A program made the position numbers and the translations under genes. Source: Polynucleobacter rarus (GTDB taxonomy: Bacteria > Pseudomonadota > Gammaproteobacteria > Burkholderiales > Burkholderiaceae). From it: a DNA stretch of 64,000 nt. Shown piece by piece: positions 14,902-24,219 of the stretch; the first letter of the stretch is position 1, and every line of letters starts with the position of its first letter. The DNA lies in contig NZ_NTGB01000001.1 in assembly GCF_003072505.1 (NCBI RefSeq), positions 2,483,622-2,547,621 of the forward strand. The letters run 5' to 3'. The notes under the pieces were generated by a model. The model ran no database searches, was not told the DNA's origin, and was given only the letters and a program-made list of their open reading frames with translations.

Positions 14902-14928
14902 TTGCTCTACCAGATGAGCTAATGGGGC
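14853..14928 (-). tRNA. tRNA-Thr, anticodon TGT
   Basis: 76 bases. The acceptor stem GCCCCAT pairs with ATGGGGC, followed by A and an encoded CCA. D-arm TTAGCTCATCTGGTAGAGC, anticodon stem ACTGA/TCAGT with loop TTTGTAA, and T-arm with GTTCGAGTC are all present. It serves as the integration site of the element on its 3' side. Confidence 0.97.
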
Positions 14929-14953
14929 TTTAATTAAGAACTAGTATTTTATA

Positions 14954-15385
14954 CTACTTTACTAACTTTAGATGAGATTTCGGTTTGTTTGTTGTATCTT
15001 GGTTTTCTTTTTCAATTTTAGGTTTTTGCACTGGCTTAATTTCAGGAATGTTAACCGGAAAACTCATGCCTTGGCTATTCTCTTTAGAGTAAATTGCCAT
15101 CACGTGTGTGATTGGTACTAACAACTCTTTGGAGATGCCATTAAATCTTGCTTTAAAACTTATCCATTCGTTATCAATTAAGAGTTCCTGACAAGCTGTT
15201 GGTCCAATATTAAGGACAATCTCATCTTTTCTGACATACTCAATTGGAACTTGAACGGTTTCATCTACAAAAACTGACAAGTAGGGGGTAAAGCCAAAAT
15301 CGATACACCACTCATGCAAAGCCCTAATTAAGTAAGGCTTTGTACTCGGTATCGCAGTTCTTTGTGACTCATCCCCAATTTGCAT
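14954..15385 (-). CDS. sspB: SspB, ClpXP protease adaptor
   Basis: A 143-residue adaptor that tethers ssrA-tagged proteins to ClpXP. The N-terminal fold begins STKPYLIRALHEWCIDFGFTPY, as in SspB, with the substrate-binding segment VLNIGPTACQELLIDNEWISF. The C-terminal tail is a disordered linker ending in the ClpX-binding hydrophobic patch LKLVK. It starts one base after the sspA stop, so the two form an operon. Confidence 0.95.
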   Translation of the reverse strand: MQIGDESQRTAIPSTKPYLIRALHEWCIDFGFTPYLSVFVDETVQVPIEYVRKDEIVLNIGPTACQELLIDNEWISFKARFNGISKELLVPITHVMAIYSKENSQGMSFPVNIPEIKPVQKPKIEKENQDTTNKPKSHLKLVK

Positions 15386-15386
15386 A

Positions 15387-15998
15387 TTAACGACGCATTA
15401 CTTTTTCTGAAGGTGTTAAAGCCTCGATATATGCTGGACGACTAAAGATTCTTTCAGCATATTTGAGTAAAGGTGCTGCATTACGCGATAAATCAATGCC
15501 GTAATGCTCGAGTCGCCAGAGTAATGGTGCGATGGCAACGTCTAACATTGAAAATTCCTCACCAAGCATATATTTGTTTTTAACAAAAATTGGGGCAAGC
15601 ATTGTTAAGCGATCTCTAATTGCTAGTCTAGACTTGTCAAGAACTGCCTGAGCTGATTTACCTTTTTCGTTTTCTAAAACAGAAACGTGCACAAATAACT
15701 CTTTCTCAAAATTAAATAAGAACAATCTTGCACGTGCTCTAGCAACCGGATCAGGTGGCATTAACTGTGGGTGTGGAAAGCGCTCATCAATGTATTCGTT
15801 GATGATATTTGACTCATACAAAATTAAATCTCTCTCAACCAAGATAGGTACCTGGCCGTAGGGATTCATTACCGAAATGTCTTCTTGCTTGTTGAATAAA
15901 TCGACATCACGGATTTCAAAATCCATGCCTTTTTCAAATAAAACTAAGCGGCAACGTTGTGAAAATGGGCATGTTGTACCCGAATAAAGAACCATCAT
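15387..15998 (-). CDS. sspA: SspA, stringent starvation protein A (GST-like)
   Basis: A 203-residue glutathione-S-transferase-fold protein that binds RNA polymerase and adjusts transcription in stationary phase. The N-terminal thioredoxin-like domain starts MVLYSGTTCPFSQRCRLVLFEKG, and the helical C-terminal domain carries LDVAIAPLLWRLEHYGI. It lies downstream of petABC and upstream of sspB, the usual order in Betaproteobacteria. Confidence 0.95.
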   Translation of the reverse strand: MMVLYSGTTCPFSQRCRLVLFEKGMDFEIRDVDLFNKQEDISVMNPYGQVPILVERDLILYESNIINEYIDERFPHPQLMPPDPVARARARLFLFNFEKELFVHVSVLENEKGKSAQAVLDKSRLAIRDRLTMLAPIFVKNKYMLGEEFSMLDVAIAPLLWRLEHYGIDLSRNAAPLLKYAERIFSRPAYIEALTPSEKVMRR

Positions 15999-16075
15999 AG
16001 GAGCATTTCCTTATAAAGCATCAATAGAAAAAGCAGATAACCTAAGTCATCTGCCTTGGCTCACATCAAAGAATA

Positions 16076-16840
16076 TTAATGAATACTCTTCCAATAAGCT
16101 GCATTCAATCTCCAAGCGAAAACTGTGAATACGGCTAAGAATAGTAACACAATTACACCAATGCGCTTACGTTGTAATTGACCAGGCTCACTCATCCAAG
16201 TCAAGAATGCTGTGAGATCACCCATATTGTTATCAAATTCTTGTTGATTCATTTTGCCAGGAGTAAGCTGTTCAAAGCCGACAAAATGCTCACCACCGCC
16301 GTGTTCACCTTTAGCCTCTTCGAATTTGGCAACACGCTCTCCTTGTAACTCCCAAAGGATGTGTGGCATACCGACGTTTTTGTATACCAAATTATTCCAA
16401 CCAGTCGGTCTTGAATCATCACGGTAAAAAGTACGAAGGTAAGTGTAAATCCAGTCTGAACCTCTTGATCTTGCTTCTACAGATAAATCAGGAGGAGCTT
16501 TACCGAACCACTCTTTTGATTCTTTTTCAATCATGGAGATTTTCATCAAATCGCCCACTTTTTCGCCAGTAAACAAAAGATTTTGCTTGATTTGTTCATC
16601 TGAAAGGCCAATATCACGTAAACGGTTATAACGCATACTCACCGCACTGTGACAATTGAGGCAGTAGTTGACGAAAATCTTTGCACCATTTTGTAAAGCA
16701 CTCATGTCGTTTAAACGATCTGGTGCTTTATCTAAAGGGTACCCCGCTTCGTTAGCTAAACCTAAACCTGCAACTGAAATACTCAATGCCAGCAATCCAG
16801 CTTTACATAAATTTAAAATTGTTTTCATTTTATTATTCAT
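16076..16840 (-). CDS. petC: cytochrome c1 of the bc1 complex
   Basis: About 254 residues. Cytochrome c1 passes electrons from the Rieske protein to soluble cytochrome c. A signal peptide (LLALSISVAGLGLA), the heme-binding CLNCH near residue 60, and a C-terminal membrane anchor (IGVIVLLFLAVFTVFAW) are all present. A TTG at 16849 could add three residues, but the ATG at 16840 has AAGG upstream. The gene starts 11 bases after petB in the petABC operon. Confidence 0.95.
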   Translation of the reverse strand: MNNKMKTILNLCKAGLLALSISVAGLGLANEAGYPLDKAPDRLNDMSALQNGAKIFVNYCLNCHSAVSMRYNRLRDIGLSDEQIKQNLLFTGEKVGDLMKISMIEKESKEWFGKAPPDLSVEARSRGSDWIYTYLRTFYRDDSRPTGWNNLVYKNVGMPHILWELQGERVAKFEEAKGEHGGGEHFVGFEQLTPGKMNQQEFDNNMGDLTAFLTWMSEPGQLQRKRIGVIVLLFLAVFTVFAWRLNAAYWKSIH

Positions 16841-16851
16841 TATTTTCAACC

Positions 16852-18249
16852 TTAGTGCGCTGCAAAAGTTACACGGTCAGGAACTTGTTTAAATGTGCCG
16901 ATCTTACTCCAGTAAGGCATCGCTAAGAAGAATCCAAAGTAGAAAATAGTACAAACTTGGGCAACTTTCTCTGCAATTGCTGAAGGTGGTTGAATACCTA
17001 AATAACCCAAAATCACGAAACAAACTACAAATACCCCGTAAATATACTTATGAAAACCCGGTCTGTAGCGAATTGATTTTACTGGTGAGTTATCTAACCA
17101 AGGTAGGAAGAAGAAGATAACAACGGAACCACCCATTACTAACACACCCCAAAATTTCGCATCTAAGAAGTGAAATCCTAAACCAAGAATAACTAAAATT
17201 ACCCCAAAAATCGCTTTAGTTTTGATCGCAGCACCTCTTGAGGCCATCCAAAACATTACTGCTGCAAAAATCCACATGGGTAGCAGGAACTCAGATGTTG
17301 TCGCACGAAGCATGGAGTAGAACGGCGTGAAATACCATACTGGAGCAATGTGTGGAGGTGTTTGAAGTGGATTTGCTGGCACGAAATTATTGGCTTCTAA
17401 GAAGTATCCACTCATTTCGGGAGCGAAAAATACTACAAAAGCAAAAATCATAGCAAAGACCCCAACACCCATCACGTCATGTACTGAATAGAACGGGTGG
17501 AAAGGAATACCATCCAATGGAATACCTTTAGAATCCAACGTTTCTTTAATTTCAACACCATCAGGATTGTTTGAGCCGACTTCATGCAACGCCACAATGT
17601 GAGCTGCAACTAGACCAACCAAAACGAGTGGAATAGCAATCACGTGGAATGAGAAGAAACGATTCAATGTCGCATCACCAACCACATAGTCGCCACGGAT
17701 CCAAAGTGATAAATCAGGGCCAATAATTGGAATCGCAGAGAATAAGTTCACAATCACTTGTGCGCCCCAATAGGACATTTGACCCCAAGGTAGCAAATAA
17801 CCGAAGAACGCTTCAGCCATTAAACACAAGAAAATAGTACAACCAAAAATCCATACTAATTCACGGGGCTTACGATATGAGCCATAAATTAGGCCGCGGA
17901 ACATGTGCATATATACCACAATGAAAAACATGGAAGCGCCAGTAGAATGCATATAACGCACCAACCATCCCCATGGAACTTCACGCATGATGTATTCAAC
18001 AGATTGGAAGGCTTTTTCTGCATCAGGCTTGTAATGCATTACCAGGAAAATACCAGTAATGATTTGTAAAGCTAGTACAAGAATCGCTAAAGATCCGAAA
18101 AAATACCAGAAGTTAAAATTCTTCGGTGCGTAATACTCAGTTAAGTGTGCCTTGACAGTGGATGTTAATGGAAAACGGGAATCAACCCATGCCAATAATT
18201 TTTCTCCACTTCCCGCATTAGCTGAGACTTCTTTTTCATGAAATGCCAT
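16852..18249 (-). CDS. petB: cytochrome b of the bc1 complex
   Basis: A 465-residue multi-span membrane protein, the quinol-oxidising core of complex III. It has the heme ligands in HSTGASMFFIVVYMHMFRG and FFSFHVIAIPLVLVGLVAAH, and the Qo motif as PVWYFTPFYSML in the P-E-W-Y position (here P-V-W-Y). AAGGAG precedes the ATG. It lies between petA and petC. The change of Glu to Val in PEWY is the only unusual feature; other betaproteobacterial sequences should be compared. Confidence 0.95.
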   Translation of the reverse strand: MAFHEKEVSANAGSGEKLLAWVDSRFPLTSTVKAHLTEYYAPKNFNFWYFFGSLAILVLALQIITGIFLVMHYKPDAEKAFQSVEYIMREVPWGWLVRYMHSTGASMFFIVVYMHMFRGLIYGSYRKPRELVWIFGCTIFLCLMAEAFFGYLLPWGQMSYWGAQVIVNLFSAIPIIGPDLSLWIRGDYVVGDATLNRFFSFHVIAIPLVLVGLVAAHIVALHEVGSNNPDGVEIKETLDSKGIPLDGIPFHPFYSVHDVMGVGVFAMIFAFVVFFAPEMSGYFLEANNFVPANPLQTPPHIAPVWYFTPFYSMLRATTSEFLLPMWIFAAVMFWMASRGAAIKTKAIFGVILVILGLGFHFLDAKFWGVLVMGGSVVIFFFLPWLDNSPVKSIRYRPGFHKYIYGVFVVCFVILGYLGIQPPSAIAEKVAQVCTIFYFGFFLAMPYWSKIGTFKQVPDRVTFAAH

Positions 18250-18260
18250 TACTGATCTCC

Positions 18261-18893
18261 TTAAGCTTTCTTATCTTCACCAATCAAAATCTTGGTGTCG
18301 GTTAAATACATATGTGGTGGCACTTCTAAATTATCTGGCGCTGGTTTGTTTTTAAATACACGACCCGCCATATCAAAAGTAGAGCCATGGCAAGGGCATA
18401 AGAAACCACCCAACCAATCACCAGGAAGCGACGGTTGTGCGCCCTTATCAAACTTAGCGTTTGGTGAGCAACCCAAATGGGAGCAAATACCAACGCCAAC
18501 GAAATATTCAGGCTTAATCGAACGACCTTCATTGCGGGCATAAACAGGCGTCAATGCATCAGGAGATCTTTCTGATTTAGGATCTGCTAAATTAGCATCA
18601 TTTTTAGTAAGATCAGCTACTTGTTCAGGTGTTCTACGAATTACCCAAACAGGCTTACCACGCCATTCAATTGTTCTTAATTCGCCTGGTTGCATACCAG
18701 TGATGTCCATTTCAACCGGAGCACCAGCAGCTTTGGCTTTTTCAGAAGGAGCAAAAGTGTTTACCAAGGGTAACACTACACCTGCTCCACCAATACCACC
18801 CATAACAGAGGTGGCAATTAACCAGTTACGACGATCTTTGTTTAACTCAGCAGAGGTCTCTGGCTGTACATTTGTATTTTCTTCAGCGCTCAT
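18261..18893 (-). CDS. petA: Rieske iron-sulfur subunit of the bc1 complex
   Basis: A 210-residue subunit. An N-terminal Tat-type anchor (DRRNWLIATSVMGGIGGAGVV, with a single Arg pair) is followed by the Rieske domain with cluster-binding CSHLGC and CPCHGS. A GTG one codon earlier is possible; the ATG at 18893 is used. It heads the petABC operon. The Tat genes needed for export of this class of protein lie at 27924-29638. Confidence 0.95.
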   Translation of the reverse strand: MSAEENTNVQPETSAELNKDRRNWLIATSVMGGIGGAGVVLPLVNTFAPSEKAKAAGAPVEMDITGMQPGELRTIEWRGKPVWVIRRTPEQVADLTKNDANLADPKSERSPDALTPVYARNEGRSIKPEYFVGVGICSHLGCSPNAKFDKGAQPSLPGDWLGGFLCPCHGSTFDMAGRVFKNKPAPDNLEVPPHMYLTDTKILIGEDKKA

Positions 18894-19055
18894 CACAATC
18901 TCAATAAATTATTTATAAGAGTATTCCCTAGTCAGCATTATAAACAACCTTTAGAAAAATAATCTTTAAGCTATCTATTTTTCTTTTTAAGTAGTTAATT
19001 TTCTTATGTTATTCTTTTTAAATACTTGTTTTAATTTAAATTTGGAGATAAAAAT

Positions 19056-19502
19056 ATGTCAATTATTAGTGAATTTAAAGAATTTGCCATGAAGGGCAAT
19101 GTAATGGATTTAGCTGTTGGTGTCATCATTGGTGGCGCTTTCGGCAAGATTGTAGACTCAATGGTCGGTGACATCATCATGCCGGTTATTGCCTTTATTA
19201 CCGGTGGTGGTATTGATTTTAGTAATTTATTTATCGTTCTAGGTCATGTTCCAGAGGGCATTAACAGGACTTATGACGCTCTTAAAAAAGCAGGTGTGCC
19301 GATGTTTGCTTATGGTAATTTCTTTACCATCTTGCTCAACTTCATCATCCTTGCGTTCGTTATTTTTCAACTTGTTAAGATTATGAATAAAATTCGTCTT
19401 TCTGCTGAAAAAGAAGCTGCTGCAGCTCCAGAACCTGCTCCGGCACCAGCATCAGAAGAAGTTTTATTGCTGCGTGAGATTCGTGACAACTTAAAAAAGT
19501 AA
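19056..19502 (+). CDS. mscL: large-conductance mechanosensitive channel MscL
   Basis: A 148-residue channel that opens under osmotic down-shock. The first helix carries [21 protein letters not shown], followed by the periplasmic loop and second helix ([20 protein letters not shown]). The C-terminal bundle ([12 protein letters not shown]) comes after an unusually Ala/Pro-rich linker ([15 protein letters not shown]). GGAGA lies before the start. It diverges from petA. Confidence 0.97.
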   Translation: MSIISEFKEFAMKGNVMDLAVGVIIGGAFGKIVDSMVGDIIMPVIAFITGGGIDFSNLFIVLGHVPEGINRTYDALKKAGVPMFAYGNFFTILLNFIILAFVIFQLVKIMNKIRLSAEKEAAAAPEPAPAPASEEVLLLREIRDNLKK

Positions 19503-19517
19503 TTAAAGCTTAATTTT

Positions 19518-20282
19518 TTAAACTGGGTTTGGGATATCTATAAATTCGCATTCCAAGCCCAATTTCATTTGTAAGTGCTTGCCAAGGGCAATCACCCCGC
19601 CTCTTTCCGTAGCATGATGACCAGCTGAAATATAAGCCACATTAAACTCATTAGCTAAGTGAAAAGTTGGTTCTGAAATTTCTCCACTGATAAAAGCATC
19701 TACATTCAAATCAATTGCATCTTTAAAGTAGTGCTGCGCACCACCTGTGCACCATGCAACTTTTTTAACCTTTTTTGTCAAATCTCCAATGATTAAAGGT
19801 TCTCGGTTTAATGCTTTTGTGATGTGCTGACCAAACTTTTCTAAAGTATTTCTTTTTAAATCAAGTTCACCTAGCCACACCATTGGGTTTTGTGGATGTT
19901 GGCCTTTGATTTTAATATTCAATAATTTAGCTAACTGCACATTATTACCAACCTCAGCATGGTTATCTAATGGCAAATGGTAAGCAAATAAATTGATTTG
20001 ATGATCCATTAACAACTTCAAGCGCTCATATAACTGACCGATGATCCTCGAATCATCGTTCTTCCAGAACCAACCATGGTGGACGATAATTGCATCCGCT
20101 TTAGCCTCTATAGCTTTTTCAATTAATGCTTTGGATGCAGTAACTCCGCAAACAATTTTATTAATTTGATCCCTGCCCTGCACTTGTAAGCCATTTGGGC
20201 AATAATCTTTAAATTGCGTTGTCAATAAATAAGTTTCTAGATATTCTGATAACGTATTACGGTTAAGTGGTTTTTTCTTCAT
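19518..20282 (-). CDS. Nif3-like dinuclear metal-centre protein
   Basis: A 254-residue member of the Nif3/YbgI family, often linked to GTP cyclohydrolase-I-type fold chemistry. Metal-binding motifs IIVHHGWFW and SAGHHATERGGV are present, with LPLDNHAEVGNN between them. It diverges from the HtrA protease with 30 bases between, a neighbourhood seen in many Burkholderiales. Its biochemical role is not established. Confidence 0.9.
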   Translation of the reverse strand: MKKKPLNRNTLSEYLETYLLTTQFKDYCPNGLQVQGRDQINKIVCGVTASKALIEKAIEAKADAIIVHHGWFWKNDDSRIIGQLYERLKLLMDHQINLFAYHLPLDNHAEVGNNVQLAKLLNIKIKGQHPQNPMVWLGELDLKRNTLEKFGQHITKALNREPLIIGDLTKKVKKVAWCTGGAQHYFKDAIDLNVDAFISGEISEPTFHLANEFNVAYISAGHHATERGGVIALGKHLQMKLGLECEFIDIPNPV

Positions 20283-20312
20283 TTTTTAAATCTGATTAAA
20301 GAGATATGTCCT

Positions 20313-21527
20313 ATGGCTAAACGATTATGGTTAATTTTTGCACAAGTAACAACAGTTTTTCTAGCGCTTATTTTTGTTATTAGCACCTTAAAACCCAATT
20401 TACTGTCCAGTTTAAATATTTTTAGTCCCATTTCTTCTATTACATTAAAAGAATCTTCCGTTGGTTCGGATGTTGTCTCTCCTGGTTCTTACCATGATGC
20501 GGTGAAGCTATCTATGCCGGCGGTTGTCAATATTTTTGGTAGTAGAACTGCTGAACCAGTTGCCAAATCGCGTAACCCCCATAAATCAAAGCCCTCCCAA
20601 AAACCAACTCCCAATAGTCAAGAAGAGTGGTTTAACTTTTTCTTTGGTGACCCGAATAGTCAACCGGATGAATCGCCAGAATTTAGTACAGGATCCGGTG
20701 TCATTATCAGCAAGGAAGGTCTCATTATGACCAACCATCACGTGATTGAAGGGGCTGATTTAATCGAGGTGGCATTGGGTGACGGTCGTAAAACCAAAGC
20801 TGTCTTAGTGGGAAGTGATCCCGATACAGACGTAGCAATTTTAAAAATCGACTTAAAAGATTTGCCAGAACCGATAGTTTTAGCTGATATTAATTCTGTG
20901 CGAGTGGGTGACGTCGTGCTTGCGATTGGTAATCCTTTTGGTGTTGGTCAAACTGTGACCTCCGGCATTGTTTCAGCATTAGGACGTGATCATTTAGGAA
21001 TTAATACCTTTGAGAATTTTATTCAAACCGACGCAGCTATTAATCCGGGTAATTCTGGTGGTGCTCTCGTCGATACGCAGGGTCGTTTAATTGGGATTAA
21101 TACTGCCATTTTCTCAAAGAGTGGTGGTTCCATGGGTATTGGCTTTGCGATTCCAGTTAACCTTGCCAAACAGGTGATGGAATCGATTGTAAAAACAGGT
21201 TCAGTGACTAGGGGTTGGATTGGGGTCGAGCCTCGTGAACTCTCTCCAGAAGTCATCAAAGCTTTTGATTTACCTGAAAATTCAAAAGGAGTATTAATCT
21301 CTGGGGTCTTAAAAAATGGTCCTGCAGAAAAGGTTGGTATCAAACCAGGTGACTTATTAAAGCAAGTGAACGATAAATCGATCAATGACATACGAGATTT
21401 ATTAAATGCAGTTGCTAACTTAGAGCCTGGTACTAATGCGAATTTGAGTATAGATCGTAAAGGTCAAACGTTTAACTTCGCAGTCGTCATTGGCACCCGC
21501 CCCTCTTCTAAAGAGGTAAAACGTTAA
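20313..21527 (+). CDS. HtrA-family (S1C) periplasmic serine protease
   Basis: A 404-residue protease for envelope quality control. An N-terminal membrane anchor (LIFAQVTTVFLALIFVIST) is followed by a trypsin-like domain with catalytic His in TNHHVIE, Asp in DTDVAILKID and Ser in NPGNSGGAL. One PDZ domain lies near the C terminus (GVLISGVLKNGPAEKVGIKPGD). A single PDZ with a membrane anchor points to a DegS/AlgW-like type, but the role in sigma-E signalling cannot be read from sequence. Confidence 0.93.
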   Translation: MAKRLWLIFAQVTTVFLALIFVISTLKPNLLSSLNIFSPISSITLKESSVGSDVVSPGSYHDAVKLSMPAVVNIFGSRTAEPVAKSRNPHKSKPSQKPTPNSQEEWFNFFFGDPNSQPDESPEFSTGSGVIISKEGLIMTNHHVIEGADLIEVALGDGRKTKAVLVGSDPDTDVAILKIDLKDLPEPIVLADINSVRVGDVVLAIGNPFGVGQTVTSGIVSALGRDHLGINTFENFIQTDAAINPGNSGGALVDTQGRLIGINTAIFSKSGGSMGIGFAIPVNLAKQVMESIVKTGSVTRGWIGVEPRELSPEVIKAFDLPENSKGVLISGVLKNGPAEKVGIKPGDLLKQVNDKSINDIRDLLNAVANLEPGTNANLSIDRKGQTFNFAVVIGTRPSSKEVKR

Positions 21528-21555
21528 CTTTTTTATACCGTAATCAAGTTCTAGT

Positions 21556-21590
21556 TTTGGCGCAGTTACATTGAACTGCGCCACTTTTTC
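21556..21590 (+). terminator. terminator of the HtrA gene, first of two look-alike hairpins
   Basis: GGCGCAGTT pairs with AACTGCGCC around a 6-base loop, followed by ACTTTTT. Confidence 0.8.
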
Positions 21591-21596
21591 ACTCAA

Positions 21597-21628
21597 TTTT
21601 GGCGCAGTTCAATCTAACTGCGCCAAAT
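21597..21628 (+). terminator. second hairpin with the same stem
   Basis: The same stem GGCGCAGTT/AACTGCGCC occurs 42 bases after the first with a different loop (CAATCT). It lacks a strong T-run on the plus strand, while TTTT stands before it. Confidence 0.6.
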
Positions 21629-21706
21629 TCATAAAATTATTGAAGAATTTTCTGAGCTTTTCCTCTAATTCAGCTCATAAGTAAACTGTGAATCTATAAT
21701 AAACAG

Positions 21707-23032
21707 ATGATAGATCAACCTTGGACTGATAGAAGTTTAAACTCGGTTTGGCACCCATGTACCCAAATGAAGGCTCATGAAGAGTCCCCTTTGGTAGCCA
21801 TTAAGAACGGTCGCGGTGTATTTCTCTATGATTATGAAGGTAAATCTTACTTAGATGCGATTAGTTCATGGTGGACCAATTTATTTGGTCACTCTAATCC
21901 TTACATTAATCAAGCCATCATTAATCAACTCAGTGAAATAGAACATGTGATGCTAGCTGGCATGACGCATCGTCCTGTCGTGGAATTATCAGAACGTTTG
22001 AGTGCTCTTACCAGTCATCATCTTGGCCGAGCATTTTATGGCTCTGACGGTGCTTCTGCTGTTGAAATTGCTTTAAAGATGAGTTTTCATTATTGGCGTA
22101 ATTTAGGCTTTACGAGTAAGTCCAAGTTTGTCTGTTTGCAAAATAGTTATCACGGCGAGACTTTAGGTGCTTTAGGCGTTACGGATATTCCTTTATTTAG
22201 TGATACTTATAGCCCTTTGATTCAGCAGGCGATTCTTTGTAAATCCCCAGTGCCTCTTAATAACTCTGTATCTTTGGAAGAAGCTAGCCAATTGGCAATT
22301 GAAGATTTAAAGGCTACTTTTGAAGCCCACCATCAGCAGATTGCCTGTTTTATTTTAGAGCCCATGATTCAGTGTGCTGCTGGGATACAAATCTATAGTG
22401 CAAGTTACTTAAAAGCGGCGAGAGCTTTATGTACTGAGTATGAAGTTCTTATGATTGCGGATGAAATTGCCGTTGGCTTCGGCAGAACAGGTAAATTTTT
22501 TGCCTGTGAACATGCTGGTATTTGGCCCGATCTGATGACTTTATCAAAAGGCTTAACGGGAGGTTACTTACCCTTGTCAGTGGTTCTTTCTGCTGAAAAA
22601 ATCTATCAAGCCTTTTACCACGATGATATCCGTTTGGGTTTTTTACACTCTCACTCCTATACCGGCAACCCTCTGGCCTGTACTGCCGCTTTAGCCACTC
22701 TTGATTTATTTGAGTCAACTAATGCCTTAGCCCTAGTTAATGATTTAGCCTCTGAACTATTAACTGCTTTTGCTTGGGTTAAAGCCGATTCCCGCCTTAC
22801 AAATTTTCGTCAACTAGGTTCTATTCTGGCTTTTGATGTGGCCAACAATTACTTACCTCTTCATTTTTCTAAAATCTTTGCAAGTATTGCAAAAGATCAT
22901 GGATTGTTGATTCGTCCCATCGGTAATACTGTTTATGTCATGCCTCCCTACATTATTTCCAAAACAGAAATCGAATTCCTTAGTCAAACCATCAAGGATT
23001 GTTTAAATAAGCTCTTGGAGGAAATTTCTTGA
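21707..23032 (+). CDS. bioA: BioA, adenosylmethionine-8-amino-7-oxononanoate aminotransferase
   Basis: A 441-residue PLP aminotransferase that converts KAPA to DAPA using SAM as amino donor. The start region SVWHPCTQMK, the ISSWWTNLFGH segment and the PLP-lysine motif LSKGLTGGYLPLS are typical of BioA. It is the first gene of bioA-bioF-bioD. Confidence 0.95.
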   Translation: MIDQPWTDRSLNSVWHPCTQMKAHEESPLVAIKNGRGVFLYDYEGKSYLDAISSWWTNLFGHSNPYINQAIINQLSEIEHVMLAGMTHRPVVELSERLSALTSHHLGRAFYGSDGASAVEIALKMSFHYWRNLGFTSKSKFVCLQNSYHGETLGALGVTDIPLFSDTYSPLIQQAILCKSPVPLNNSVSLEEASQLAIEDLKATFEAHHQQIACFILEPMIQCAAGIQIYSASYLKAARALCTEYEVLMIADEIAVGFGRTGKFFACEHAGIWPDLMTLSKGLTGGYLPLSVVLSAEKIYQAFYHDDIRLGFLHSHSYTGNPLACTAALATLDLFESTNALALVNDLASELLTAFAWVKADSRLTNFRQLGSILAFDVANNYLPLHFSKIFASIAKDHGLLIRPIGNTVYVMPPYIISKTEIEFLSQTIKDCLNKLLEEIS

Positions 23033-24219
23033 GTATCTGGCTTTCTACTTTAGAAGCAGCAAAGAATGACTTAGCTCAATCCGGCATGACTCGGACCTTA
23101 AAAATACGAGAGTCGCCTAATGCGGCGACTGTTAATTTAAATGGTCAAGAAAAGTTAGCTTTTTGTAGTAATGATTATTTGGGTCTCAGTTATCACCCTG
23201 AATTGATAGCAGCCCTGCATGAGGGATCGAAGCTATATGGCACTGGGAGTGGAGCTAGTAGCCTAATTAGTGGCCACACCTCTATCCATGCGGAGTTAGA
23301 ACAGCGTCTTGCAAAAACCCAATCTCTACATATTCCCAATGCGGGAGCATCTTATATTAGCACTGGGTTTATGGCAAATATCGCCGTAATTACCGCTTTG
23401 GCTACTTTAGGTAATATTTCTATTTATTCCGACGCGCTGAACCATGCTTCCATTATTGACGCCATTCGCTTAGCTAAAGCATCTAGCAAGGCCCATTGTT
23501 TCGTCTATCCACACGCTGACTTTGATCAATTGCATCAATTATTAACTCGGGACTCCAACCCATTAAAGTTAATTGTCTCGGATGGGGTCTTCAGTATGGA
23601 TGGCGATATCGTTGACTTACCTCAGTTATTAGCTATTTCTAAAAGATTTGATGCTCTCTTATATATTGATGATGCACACGGCTTTGGAGTTTTGGGTGCT
23701 AAAGGCCACGGCATTCTTGAACATTTTAATATTCAGGCAAATAACCTCATTTATATGGGCACCCTTGGGAAATCGGCAGGAATTGCTGGAGCTTTTGTAG
23801 TAGCTCAGCAAGAATGGATTGATTGGCTGATTCAAAAAGCCAGAGCGATTATTTATTCTACGGCGCCACCTCCCAACTTAGCTTTTGCCCTCTTAAAAAG
23901 TATTGATTTGATTACAGGGGAAGTAGGTACTAAGCGTCGAAGTCACCTCAATACCCTGATTGAATACTGGACAACTCACGCTAAATTTACTAATTGGCAG
24001 ACTATCCCGTCTCAAACAGCGATTCAACCCTTAATCATTGGATCGAATCTAGATGTTCTGAAAGTTTCAGAGCAACTCTCAAGCGCAAATTTATGGGTTC
24101 CCGCCATCAGGCCTCCAACTGTGCCAATTAATACTGGAAGACTTCGGATTGCTTTAAACGCATTACATGAAATTGACCATCTTGAAATACTCATTCGTCG
24201 TTTGAAGGAAATTCAATGA
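23029..24219 (+). CDS. bioF: BioF, 8-amino-7-oxononanoate synthase
   Basis: A 396-residue PLP enzyme joining pimeloyl-ACP/CoA and alanine to KAPA. Family motifs CSNDYLGLS, GTGSGASSLISGHT, YIDDAHGFGVLG and the PLP lysine in MGTLGKSAGI are present. It starts with TTG, overlapping the bioA stop as TTGA, with a strong GGAGG before it, so translation is probably coupled. Confidence 0.95.
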   Translation: MSIWLSTLEAAKNDLAQSGMTRTLKIRESPNAATVNLNGQEKLAFCSNDYLGLSYHPELIAALHEGSKLYGTGSGASSLISGHTSIHAELEQRLAKTQSLHIPNAGASYISTGFMANIAVITALATLGNISIYSDALNHASIIDAIRLAKASSKAHCFVYPHADFDQLHQLLTRDSNPLKLIVSDGVFSMDGDIVDLPQLLAISKRFDALLYIDDAHGFGVLGAKGHGILEHFNIQANNLIYMGTLGKSAGIAGAFVVAQQEWIDWLIQKARAIIYSTAPPPNLAFALLKSIDLITGEVGTKRRSHLNTLIEYWTTHAKFTNWQTIPSQTAIQPLIIGSNLDVLKVSEQLSSANLWVPAIRPPTVPINTGRLRIALNALHEIDHLEILIRRLKEIQ

